DNA of 64,000 nt from Paenibacillus gorillae (lineage in GTDB: Bacteria; Bacillota; Bacilli; Paenibacillales; Paenibacillaceae): NCBI RefSeq assembly GCF_000513275.1, contig NZ_CBVJ010000145.1, forward strand, positions 1 to 64,000, in the 5' to 3' direction. Below the pieces are notes generated by a model that was not told the DNA's origin, did not search any database, and saw nothing but the letters and a program-made list of their open reading frames with translations. Positions 42,268 to 49,922 of this stretch are shown one piece after another. Both the position numbers and the translations under genes were made by a program. The first letter of the stretch is position 1. Each line of letters begins with the position of its first letter.

Positions 42268-44078
42268 CGGTTTTGAATATGCCAATCGTTTTATCTATCG
42301 GATGGTTGAAGGAACAGTATGCAGCAGGGCATCTTTCGCCAGAAGTTGTGATTGCTAGTATTGTGGAACGAGCTAAGGCCGACGACGCTAAAAATATATG
42401 GATCACCCCGCCGTCTTACGAGCACATCCAGCTGTATTTGGACCGGTTGGCTAGTCTAGCTCCCGCTGATGCACCGCTTTGGGGTATTCCATTCGCGGTT
42501 AAGGACAATATGGATGTGGCTGGCCTGCCCACTACGGCGGGCTGTGCCGAGTATGCCTATATACCTGCCCATCATGCGGCTGTCGTGGAGCGGCTGGTAG
42601 AAGCGGGGGCTATACCGGTTGGCAAAACGAATCTTGATCAATTCGCGACGGGGCTTGTCGGAACGAGAAGTCCGTATGGGGAAACGGTTAACTCCCTTCG
42701 TCCTGAATTGATTAGCGGCGGTTCGAGCTCGGGCTCGGCGGTAGCAGTTGCACTTGGTCATGCGGCATTTTCTCTAGGTACGGATACGGCAGGCTCCGGC
42801 CGCGTGCCGGCTGCGTTGAATGGCTTAATTGGCTTCAAGCCCAGCCTTGGCGCTTGGCCAGTCAAAGGGGTAGTTCCGGCTTGTGAAAGCTTGGATTGCG
42901 TGACTGTATTCGCCCATAGCCTGGAGGATGTGCTTGCGGTGGATCAAGTGGCACGCGGCGCCCACCCCTCCGATCCTTGGTCGCGCAGTCTGCCTCAACC
43001 GGCTGCCAAGTTGCCTTCAAAGCTTTATTTGCCGAAGAATCGGCCTAGTTTTTACGGTCCATTCGCAGATGTGTACGGCAAAGCTTGGGATGCGGAGGTT
43101 GCGCGGTTCGTTAGGCTGGAGGAGCGGGGCCGGCTCGGCATGATAATCGAGTATATTGATGATGCGCTGTTCTCAGAGGCTGCGGCGATTTTATACGATG
43201 GGCCATGGATTGCAGAGCGGTGGGCAGAAATGGAGGGCTTCGTCGAGGCGAGTCCGTCAGGAACGGTGTTTCCGGTGACGGAGCAGGTGCTGCGCTCGGG
43301 TGGTTCTGATGCTATGACGGCTGCTGCTACCTTCCGGGTGATGCACAAGCTGGCGGGCTTCAAGCTGGAGGTGCGCCAATTGTTGGCGGATGCCGTGCTG
43401 GTGATGCCAACGTGCGGAGGCACGTGGACGCGTGAAGAGGTGCGTCTGAACCCCGTTGCGACTAACAGCGCGATGGGGCTGTATACGAATCATTGCAATC
43501 TGCTCGATCTATGTGCTGTTGCTATTCCGGCAGGCGAAGCGGAAGCGGACTTGCCGTTCGGCATTACGATGTTTGCCTTGGCGGAGAACGAAGGTTTAAT
43601 CGTTGGGGCGGCAGCGCGTGCTATGGAAGTAGAGGTGCCTGTGCATGTTGAGGGTGCTGATTCGGTTGTTGTAGATCGTGAACTTGGTCTGCCGGGCGGG
43701 GAAATGGCGACTACGCTTATTGCTGTATGTGGCCTTCACATGCGAGGTTTTCCGTTGGAGAAGCAGATGCTTGGCTGTGAAGGGGTTTATATTCGTACTG
43801 CGAGATCGGCTGCTAAGTATAAGTTGTTCACGCTGCCAACGGTGCCTGTGAAACCGGGGATGATCAAGGTGGAAGGCGGGGGAGCTTCAATTGAAGTGGA
43901 ATTATGGGAAATGCCGCTCAACAGATTTGGCGAGTTTGTGGCATCCATTCCAGCACCGCTCGGTATCGGCAAGATAGAGCTTGAGGACGGATCGGTAGTG
44001 CCGGGCTTTATATGTGAAGGGTACGCTGCTCAAGGAGCGGAGGATATTACGGCTGCTGGCGGTTGGCGTTACGTGTGA
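42264..44078 (+). CDS. atzF: Allophanate hydrolase (AtzF type)
   Basis: A 604-residue amidase that splits allophanate to ammonia and CO2. The Ser-cisSer-Lys triad is Lys80 (PFAVKDNMD), Ser154 (GGSSSGSA) and Ser178 (DTAGSGR), with the spacing seen in AtzF. Residues ~465-604 form the C-terminal allophanate-hydrolase domain. The ATG overlaps the carboxylase stop (ATGA), so the two are translationally coupled. It completes the route guanidine to carboxyguanidine to allophanate to ammonia. Confidence 0.94.
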   Translation: MTVLNMPIVLSIGWLKEQYAAGHLSPEVVIASIVERAKADDAKNIWITPPSYEHIQLYLDRLASLAPADAPLWGIPFAVKDNMDVAGLPTTAGCAEYAYIPAHHAAVVERLVEAGAIPVGKTNLDQFATGLVGTRSPYGETVNSLRPELISGGSSSGSAVAVALGHAAFSLGTDTAGSGRVPAALNGLIGFKPSLGAWPVKGVVPACESLDCVTVFAHSLEDVLAVDQVARGAHPSDPWSRSLPQPAAKLPSKLYLPKNRPSFYGPFADVYGKAWDAEVARFVRLEERGRLGMIIEYIDDALFSEAAAILYDGPWIAERWAEMEGFVEASPSGTVFPVTEQVLRSGGSDAMTAAATFRVMHKLAGFKLEVRQLLADAVLVMPTCGGTWTREEVRLNPVATNSAMGLYTNHCNLLDLCAVAIPAGEAEADLPFGITMFALAENEGLIVGAAARAMEVEVPVHVEGADSVVVDRELGLPGGEMATTLIAVCGLHMRGFPLEKQMLGCEGVYIRTARSAAKYKLFTLPTVPVKPGMIKVEGGGASIEVELWEMPLNRFGEFVASIPAPLGIGKIELEDGSVVPGFICEGYAAQGAEDITAAGGWRYV

Positions 44079-44123
44079 AAGTGTGGGGTAATCTTCTATG
44101 ATAAGAGTTAATTTTGATTCATA

Positions 44124-44140
44124 TGTAAGAATACCTAACA
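44124..44140. promoter_or_regulatory. GlnR/TnrA-type box upstream of riboswitch 3
   Basis: TGTAAGAATACCTAACA fits TGTNA-N7-TNACA perfectly. It ends 6 bp before the -35, as at riboswitch 1, and the 17 bases CTAACATTAATATTGAC are shared by the two promoters. Confidence 0.75.
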
Positions 44141-44146
44141 TTAATA

Positions 44147-44175
44147 TTGACGAAGCGGCGGGTCTGCTTTAATCT
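44147..44175 (+). promoter_or_regulatory. Sigma-A promoter of the importer ATPase transcript
   Basis: TTGACG (44147-44152), 17-bp spacer, TAATCT (44170-44175). The weak -10 suits an activated promoter. Confidence 0.65.
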
Positions 44176-44211
44176 AAGGATAAAGAAGGTTAACTTAGCT
44201 GACAGGAATAA

Positions 44212-44396
44212 TAAAATAAAGGTTGCCGGTGATTGATGAATCGGGAACAGCAAAGTTGTCTAGGGTTCCGTTGAGCTGAGCTGCTCAAGTCTGGTCCGAG
44301 AGATGACGTATAGCAGGCGATCACCCGCAAGCGGAGGCCCTTCTATATACACGGAAGGATAAAAGCCTGGGAGATCACTTTCTCCCGGGTTTTTTG
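44212..44396 (+). ncRNA. Guanidine-I (ykkC) riboswitch 3
   Basis: Conserved blocks: AAAATAAAGGTTGCCGG (44213), GTCTAGGGTTCCG (44258), GTCTGGTCCGAGAGAT (44289) and ACACGGAAGGATAAAAGCC (44349). The variable stem is longer than in copies 1 and 2. A 12-bp terminator stem (44363-44374 with 44381-44392) runs into TTTTTT and shares the aptamer's 3' strand. It controls the importer ATPase. Confidence 0.95.
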
Positions 44397-44441
44397 CTAT
44401 TCGAATAATGCAACTCTACGACGAGGATGGGGGCATGAACC

Positions 44442-45281
44442 ATGCAGGCAGCCAAGAAGCTTGATGTGAATACAGGTACAGCTGTACAAATGGGGGAAGT
44501 AAAGCTTGCAGACACCGTGGCTGAACGGGGCAGAATTGAGATTTCAGGGATTCAAAAAGTGTATGAGACGAAGAAATCCCGGTTCGAGGCGCTTCGAGAC
44601 ATTCAATTGACGATTGATTCTAATGAATTTCTGACGATTCTGGGTCCTTCAGGCTGCGGCAAATCGACGCTGCTTCGTATGGTGGCTGGTCTCGATGAGC
44701 CAACCGAAGGGGAATTGATGCTCGATGGCGAACCGATTATCGGTCCATGTGCCGACAGGGGCATGGTTTTTCAAGGGTATACGCTCTTTCCATGGCTGAC
44801 CGTAAGAGAGAACATCGAATATGGCCCGAAACTGAAGGGTATTCCCACGCTGGAGCGCAGAAAAATATCCAATGAGTGGCTGAGAACGATTCGGCTGGAG
44901 TCATTCGATAAAGCATTTCCGAAGCAGCTATCGGGCGGGATGAAGCAGCGGGTAGCGATTGCAAGAGCGCTGGCCAACAAGCCGAAGGTGCTGCTGATGG
45001 ATGAGCCGTTTGGCGCGCTTGATGCGCAGACGAAGCTGGAGATGCAGGAGATGCTGCTGGAAGTTTGGGAAAAGGAGCGGACGACGGTGCTGTTCATCAC
45101 CCATGATATTGATGAAGCGATTTTTCTGTCGCAGCGCATCGTTGTAATGGGCGCGGGACCGGGCCGGATATTGAAGGAATTCAAGGTGCAGCTGCCGGAT
45201 CGGCTTGCGCCGGATGTGCGAGAGACTCCGGAGTTTCTCGGACTAAAGCGTGAATTGGCCGGGTTGCTGAAGCATGATTGA
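44442..45281 (+). CDS. ABC transporter ATPase, probable guanidine importer
   Basis: A 279-residue SsuB/TauB-type ATPase: Walker A GPSGCGKST near residue 69, Q-loop VFQGYTLFPWLTV, signature LSGGMKQRVAIARAL near residue 165, Walker B VLLMDEPFGALD and His-loop FITHDIDEA. Residues 1-30 are an extra N-terminal extension. It has its own GlnR-type box, promoter and guanidine-I riboswitch, and is the obvious partner for the binding protein and permease at 35158-36978. Confidence 0.9.
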   Translation: MQAAKKLDVNTGTAVQMGEVKLADTVAERGRIEISGIQKVYETKKSRFEALRDIQLTIDSNEFLTILGPSGCGKSTLLRMVAGLDEPTEGELMLDGEPIIGPCADRGMVFQGYTLFPWLTVRENIEYGPKLKGIPTLERRKISNEWLRTIRLESFDKAFPKQLSGGMKQRVAIARALANKPKVLLMDEPFGALDAQTKLEMQEMLLEVWEKERTTVLFITHDIDEAIFLSQRIVVMGAGPGRILKEFKVQLPDRLAPDVRETPEFLGLKRELAGLLKHD

Positions 45282-45295
45282 GGAGGAGGGGAAGT

Positions 45296-45535
45296 ATGGA
45301 AGCTAATGGAACGAAATTGGAATCAATCAATGAATTGGAAAACATTAATGAAACGTCATCTGGTTTCAATACGACTGAGACTGCTTTACTCCCCGTCCCG
45401 CCATCCCGCGGGTGGCGTCCGGTTTTGCTTAAAGTGTTAGGCATTACTGCCAGAATACTGCTCGCCAGACATCCTGCCGCTCTTTCCAGAGAGGCAGGAT
45501 GTTTTTGGTATGAACAAGCTGATAAACGCGATTAA
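45296..45535 (+). pseudogene. Truncated gene after the importer ATPase (possible second permease remnant)
   Basis: A 79-codon reading frame with an excellent ribosome-binding site (GAGGAGGAGGGG), 14 bp after the ATPase. The first ~50 residues (MEANGTKLESINELE, then PSRGWRPVLLKVLGITA) resemble the cytoplasmic start of an SsuC-like permease leading into its first membrane helix. The frame then runs through a strong terminator (45469-45506) and loses any permease character. I infer that most of the gene was deleted, leaving the start and the terminator. The family assignment is uncertain. Confidence 0.5.
45469..45506 (+). terminator. Intrinsic terminator ending the guanidine island
   Basis: A 10-bp perfect stem (45469-45478 with 45493-45502), with a further CTCT/AGAG stem inside, followed by T residues. 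It lies inside the truncated reading frame. Confidence 0.92.
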
Positions 45536-45897
45536 AAAATGCGATCACTTCATAAAAGACATGTAAGCTCTGCAGATTTTCGGGGAATGCTGGAAGAACG
45601 GCCGGTTTGGAAGCGAGACTGCAAGTTGCGCAACTGCTGCCATGGAATTGTGTATAAGAAAATGGGAGCCGATGAATACTATGGTCAGATTCACAACGAA
45701 TTCGTTATCGAACTCGCTCGATCTCGAGGACAGCCCGCATCGCCTGATGTTCAAATAAGCTGTTCATCGCCCGAACGTATCCGTTAGCCGTACGCTAAAT
45801 ATTTTTACCGCAAGGGGCAGGCAAGTCATTAAAGGCTTGTATCTAGCCGGAATATCCAGTCGACTCAAAATCCTCTAGGAAAGTGGGGCAACATGAA
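45536..45897. other. Gene-free stretch upstream of spoVT
   Basis: No convincing gene, repeat or RNA. Short open frames here lack a plausible start and show no family features. It must hold the spoVT promoter; I could not pick out a convincing sigma-G site. Confidence 0.6.
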
Positions 45898-46437
45898 ATG
45901 AAAGCAACTGGAATTGTACGTCGCATCGATGATCTCGGGCGTGTGGTGATTCCGAAGGAGATTCGCCGCACATTGCGTATCCGTGAAGGCGATCCACTCG
46001 AGATCTTCGTAGACCGCGACGGTGAAGTTATACTCAAGAAATATTCCCCAATCGGCGAGCTTGGCGACTTTGCGAAGGAATATGCCGAGTCTTTATTTGA
46101 AAGCACGAACCATGTCACGCTTATTACCGATCGCGATACGGTTATCGCCGTTGCAGGAGCTTCCAAGAAAGAGCTGCTGGACAAGCAGATCGGCTCGCTC
46201 TTGGAGACTTGTATGGAAAACCGCAAGACGGCCGAAGGCGCGGCAGGCACCTATGAAATCGTTAAGGACGTGCAAGATGCTTACTCCGCTTATGTGGCTG
46301 CGCCAATCGTGGCTGGCGGAGATCCAATCGGCACAGTAGTGCTGCTGAGCAAAGACGATAGTGTGAAAATGTCTCAGATGGAGACGAAGATGGCCGAGAC
46401 GGCTGCAGGCTTTTTAGCGAAACAAATGGAACAATAA
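45898..46437 (+). CDS. spoVT: Stage V sporulation regulator SpoVT
   Basis: A 179-residue AbrB-type regulator. The N-terminal swapped hairpin (MKATGIVRRIDDLGRVVIPK) is joined to a GAF-like C-terminal domain (~55-179). SpoVT tunes sigma-G-dependent genes in the forespore. The start is the ATG at 45898, matching the family; a GTG 15 bp upstream would add five residues. In B. subtilis spoVT directly follows mfd, but here an 18-kb island separates them. Confidence 0.95.
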   Translation: MKATGIVRRIDDLGRVVIPKEIRRTLRIREGDPLEIFVDRDGEVILKKYSPIGELGDFAKEYAESLFESTNHVTLITDRDTVIAVAGASKKELLDKQIGSLLETCMENRKTAEGAAGTYEIVKDVQDAYSAYVAAPIVAGGDPIGTVVLLSKDDSVKMSQMETKMAETAAGFLAKQMEQ

Positions 46438-46456
46438 GTTGAAGAGAATGGACGAA

Positions 46457-46511
46457 GACTTGGCTTTCGGTGCGCGGCGATGCGGCATATCGGGAGCCGG
46501 GTCTTTTTTTT
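46457..46511 (+). terminator. Intrinsic terminator of spoVT
   Basis: A 9-bp stem with two G-T pairs (46457-46465 with 46495-46503), followed by eight T residues. It lies between convergent spoVT and the araC-type gene. Confidence 0.8.
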
Positions 46512-46539
46512 GCATAGCTAAATCCGGCTGGAGATTTAT

Positions 46540-47385
46540 TTATGGCTTGTCCAGCTGTTCCCGATATGTGCGGGGAGGGCTTCCGATCGTTTTTTTGAAC
46601 ATTTTGCTGAACAGGAATGGATCAGTGTACCCGACAGACCGGGCAATGTCACTGACCGTAAGATCGGGGTTAGCGAGCAGCTCTATGGCGCGGTTCATCC
46701 GGAATTGCAGCAAAAATAATTGCAGCGACAGTCCGTATTGCTGTTTGAAGAGACCCGACAAATAAGTCGAATCCAGGCCGACAGCTTGTGCGATGTCTTG
46801 CACAGTCGTTTTTTGGCTATAGTTGTTTTCGATAAAGGTAATGGCTTGGCCCATATACACTTCTTTCGAATTTGCCCGCTTGGGCTCATGGGAGCGGGAT
46901 CCCGAGCATTCAACAAGCTCTGCTATATACCGGTATAGGAGGCTTTGTTCTAATATATCGTTTGATTCACGCTGGTAAGCATCCATCAGAAGACGATGAG
47001 CCTCCTCGAACCAGTTGGTCTCCGCATCGTTTCTGTTATTGGCGTGGAAAATCGGTTGCGACACGCTTAGTCCTGCACGCTGCATGAAAGCTCTGGCGTG
47101 GAGGCCGTCGAATCCGATCCAGCTATAGCTCCACGGGTCAGTATCGTCGGCCGTGTAATGAACGAGTGTCCCTGGAATAATTAGAAAACCGGACCCTGCG
47201 GAGAGCTTATAGGTTTCTCCCCCTGTGGAGAATTGCCCTTTGCCGCTGTGAACGTAGTGGATAATGTATAGGTCCCTCAGACCGGGTCCCCAGCTATGAA
47301 GGGGTTGGCAATGCTCTTCTCCGAAGAAGCGCAGGCGCAGCTCCATTTGCCGCTGGGGAGGCTCTTTTTTCTGATAAATTTCCAT
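46540..47385 (-). CDS. AraC-family transcriptional regulator
   Basis: A 281-residue regulator: an N-terminal cupin (residues ~10-160, with YIIHYVHSGKGQFS and IPGTLVHYTADD) and a C-terminal pair of HTH motifs (~180-280), including VQDIAQAVGLDSTYLSGLFK and the signature VSDIARSVGYTDPFLFSKMF. It is divergent from the GH4 alpha-galactosidase gene and is the likely sugar-responsive activator of it. Confidence 0.92.
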   Translation of the reverse strand: MEIYQKKEPPQRQMELRLRFFGEEHCQPLHSWGPGLRDLYIIHYVHSGKGQFSTGGETYKLSAGSGFLIIPGTLVHYTADDTDPWSYSWIGFDGLHARAFMQRAGLSVSQPIFHANNRNDAETNWFEEAHRLLMDAYQRESNDILEQSLLYRYIAELVECSGSRSHEPKRANSKEVYMGQAITFIENNYSQKTTVQDIAQAVGLDSTYLSGLFKQQYGLSLQLFLLQFRMNRAIELLANPDLTVSDIARSVGYTDPFLFSKMFKKTIGSPPRTYREQLDKP

Positions 47386-47413
47386 TGCCGGGACCCCTTT
47401 CGAATAATCAATA

Positions 47414-47474
47414 TTATGACATGGATTATTATAGTATTATGCGTGAAATCACGCAATGAAAAGGAATTATGACA
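47414..47474. promoter_or_regulatory. Candidate operators in the araC-GH4 intergenic region
   Basis: Two direct TTATGACA copies (47414-47421 and 47467-47474) flank a perfect inverted repeat GCGTGA-AA-TCACGC (47441-47454). AraC regulators usually bind direct repeats, whereas the palindrome suits a LacI/CRP-like site. Assignment to proteins is inference. Confidence 0.45.
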
Positions 47475-47563
47475 GGTAATTCGGGATTTAACCCATGTTC
47501 GCGAATGCCTCTCCGCCTTATAGTTAAGGTATTAAATTCAACGATAAGACGGAGGCGAATGAA

Positions 47564-48862
47564 ATGTCCAAAATTACGTTTCTAGGCGCAGGCAGCACGA
47601 TTTTTGTTAAAAACGTTCTCGGTGACGTTATGCTGACGGAAGCGCTTCAAGGCTTCGAGCTGGCATTATTCGATATCAACGACAACCGGCTGCGCGAGTC
47701 GGAGCAATTGCTTCTTAATATGAAGGAATCGATTGGCAGCACTTGTGTCATCAAAGCCTACACGAACCGTAAAGAGGCACTGCGTGGTGCAAAATATGTC
47801 GTTAACGCCATTCAAGTAGGCGGCTACGATCCTTGTACCATTACGGATTTTGAAATTCCGAAAAAATACGGCTTGCGTCAGACAATTGCTGACACCGTTG
47901 GCATTGGCGGCATTTTCCGCAATTTGCGCACGATTCCGGTTGTGCTTGATTTTGCTAAAGATATTCAAGAAGTATGCCCGGATGCGCTGTTCATGAACTA
48001 CACGAATCCAATGGCTGTATTGACTAATGTGTTGACTACACATGGCGGCTTGAATACAGTTGGTCTTTGCCACAGCGTGCAAGGCTGCGTACCGCATCTA
48101 TTTGAGCACTTGGGTATGGATACTGCGGGTGTGAAGACGAAAATCGCCGGCATCAACCATATGGCTTGGCTGCTGGAAGCCACGAAGGACGGCGTCGACC
48201 TGTATCCGGAAATGAAGCGCCGTGCTGCTGAATTGCAGAAGGAGAAGCATCATGACATGGTGCGTTTCGAGCTGATGCAGAAGTTTGGCTACTACGTGAC
48301 AGAATCTTCCGAGCATAATGCCGAATACCACCCATACTTCATTAAGCGTAACTATCCGGAGCTTGTGGACCGGTTCAACATTCCGCTCGACGAATACCCG
48401 CGCCGCTGTATCGAGCAGATCAAGGGCTGGGAAGCACAGCGTGATGCAATGCTTGCCGACAAGAAAGTTGAACACAAGCGTAGTGAAGAGTATGCTTCGC
48501 ACATTATGGAAGCCATGGAGACGGACATTCCGTACAAAATCGGAGGCAACGTCATGAATACAGGGCTCATTACCAATCTTCCTAAAGAAGCATGCGTTGA
48601 AGTGCCGTGTCTGGTGGACCGCTCCGGCATCCAGCCGACTTTTATCGGCGATTTGCCGCCACAGCTTGCTGCGCTTAACCGCACGAACATTAACACGCAG
48701 CTGTTGACCATCGAAGCCGCTATAACGGGCAAAAAAGAACATATCTACCACGCGGCGATGTTCGATCCGCATACTGCGGCTGAATTGTCGCTCGACGATA
48801 TCGTATCGCTCTGCGACGATTTGATCGAAGCACATGGCAATTGGCTGCCATCCTTTAAGTAA
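47564..48862 (+). CDS. melA: GH4 alpha-galactosidase/alpha-glucosidase (MelA type)
   Basis: A 432-residue NAD- and Mn-dependent family 4 glycosidase. The NAD-binding start is KITFLGAGSTIFVKNV; metal ligands lie in GLCHSVQGC (Cys near residue 169) and GINHMAWL (His near residue 199); HNAEYHPYF is also conserved. The CHS motif favours alpha-galactosidase (MelA) over 6-phospho-glucosidases, whose motif is CN(V/I). GACGGAGG precedes the ATG. It stands alone downstream of a divergent AraC regulator, with no transporter in view. Confidence 0.9.
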   Translation: MSKITFLGAGSTIFVKNVLGDVMLTEALQGFELALFDINDNRLRESEQLLLNMKESIGSTCVIKAYTNRKEALRGAKYVVNAIQVGGYDPCTITDFEIPKKYGLRQTIADTVGIGGIFRNLRTIPVVLDFAKDIQEVCPDALFMNYTNPMAVLTNVLTTHGGLNTVGLCHSVQGCVPHLFEHLGMDTAGVKTKIAGINHMAWLLEATKDGVDLYPEMKRRAAELQKEKHHDMVRFELMQKFGYYVTESSEHNAEYHPYFIKRNYPELVDRFNIPLDEYPRRCIEQIKGWEAQRDAMLADKKVEHKRSEEYASHIMEAMETDIPYKIGGNVMNTGLITNLPKEACVEVPCLVDRSGIQPTFIGDLPPQLAALNRTNINTQLLTIEAAITGKKEHIYHAAMFDPHTAAELSLDDIVSLCDDLIEAHGNWLPSFK

Positions 48863-49024
48863 CATGATTTTCTCAGGCTGCTCTGGGCGGGACAAGCACG
48901 CCAGGCAAAGGCTTTTCCTTGCGTGTGATCCGCCGCTCGGTTGGGTCAACTCTCGCTAACCTACTGCGTAACCTTATGTTACCTTTGTGTGGAGTTAGGG
49001 TTCATTAGCGAAGCGGGTGCGCTA

Positions 49025-49353
49025 TTTCCCTGAAGGGTAGGCACTTGTCCTCGGTTGGAGTTGATTAGCGAAGCAGGTTCGCAAAAGAACGAACCAATTT
49101 TCGCTAATAGCCTCGCTGAGGGGATGTAGAACGAGATAACGAATCATTTTTCGCAAAACATGAACCTAGGTTCTCGAGTAGCGAAGAAAGGTTCGTTATA
49201 ACTGAATGTGCTGGTGCCTCACGTGGTCTTGAGCGAACTTCCCTTCGTTATTTTGCGAAGGAGGTTCGCTTTTTTGGGTTTGGCGCTGCTGTCTGGCCCT
49301 ATTTAGTTTAGAGAGCGGTCTTGGGGCATCATGTTGAGCGTAATAGGTCTGTT
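49025..49353. repeat. Large intergenic duplication, copy 1
   Basis: About 330 bp repeated, at roughly 90% identity, 378 bp further on (49403-49732). The unit holds a GGTTCG/CGAACC hairpin (near 49075), the 12-bp palindrome GAACCTAGGTTC (49162-49173) and a terminator-like hairpin (49233-49275). A shorter, degenerate piece of the same start (TTAGCGAAGCGGGTGCGC) lies at 49005-49022. The motif GCGAA/TTCGC recurs in both orientations. No coding sense. Confidence 0.8.
49233..49275 (+). terminator. Terminator-like hairpin in duplication copy 1
   Basis: GCGAACTTCCCTTCG pairs with CGAAGGAGGTTCGC (one bulge) and is followed by six T residues. It could end melA transcription, although it is 370 bp past the stop. 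Confidence 0.65.
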
Positions 49354-49402
49354 ACAAGCAAATGGAGAAGCCGATTTGTTAAATATAGGGCCTTTTTTTC
49401 TG

Positions 49403-49732
49403 TTTCCCTGACGTATGGGCACTTGTGCTCGGTTCGTACTGATTAGTGAAGCAGGTTCGCAAAAGAACGAACCAATTTTCGCTAATCAGCCTAGCTGAGG
49501 GGATGTAGAACGAAATAGCGAACCTTTCTTCGCAACTCATGAACCTAGGTTCTCGAGTAGCGAAGAAAGGTTCGTTATAACTGAATGTGCTGGTGCCTCA
49601 CGTGGTCTTGAGCGAACTTCCCTTCGTTATTTTGCGAAGGAGATTCGCTTTTTTTGGTTTGGTGCTGCTGCCTGGCCCTATTTAGTTTAGAGAGCGGTCG
49701 TGGTGCATCATGTTGAGCGTAATAGGTCTGTT
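49403..49732. repeat. Large intergenic duplication, copy 2
   Basis: The second copy of the ~330-bp unit, with the same palindrome (49541-49552) and terminator-like hairpin (49612-49655). It differs by point changes and one or two single-base indels, so the duplication is not very recent. Confidence 0.8.
49612..49655 (+). terminator. Terminator-like hairpin in duplication copy 2
   Basis: The same stem as at 49233-49275 with one G-to-A change in the right arm, followed by seven T residues. Confidence 0.6.
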
Positions 49733-49897
49733 TCTTTGGGTTTGGTGCTGCTGTGAGGCCTTTTTTGGTTTAGAGAGCGGTCGTGGGGCATCATGTTGAG
49801 CGTAATGGGTCTGTTTTTTTTGGGTTTGGCGCTGCTGCCAGGCCTTATTTGGTTTAGATAGCGGCTGATGGGCATCACGTTGAGCGTAATGGTTCAA
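49655..49897. repeat. Three-copy ~82-bp tandem repeat
   Basis: Three successive units of about 82 bp share GGTTTGGYGCTGCTG, GGTTTAGA-AGCGG and GCATCATGTTGAGCGTAAT. The first overlaps the end of duplication copy 2, and a fourth, isolated unit closes copy 1 (49274-49353). Open frames through it exist only because the repeat length and composition allow them. Confidence 0.75.
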
Positions 49898-49922
49898 TTA
49901 TCGGTTTAGGAAGTTGCGCGTT

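Noticed and set aside
45539..45787. An 82-codon plus-strand frame upstream of spoVT
   Set aside because: No ribosome-binding site, atypical composition and no family feature; it begins just after a strong terminator.
49682..49897. A 71-codon minus-strand frame with internal repeats (MNHYAQRDAHQPLSKPNK...)
   Set aside because: It is a by-product of the 82-bp tandem DNA repeat. It has no ribosome-binding site and its peptide repeat simply mirrors the DNA unit.
48991..49900. CRISPR array or phage attachment region in the repeat-rich gap
   Set aside because: Units are 82 or 330 bp, directly abutting or unevenly spaced, without 25-40-bp repeats alternating with unique spacers and without cas genes or an integrase nearby.
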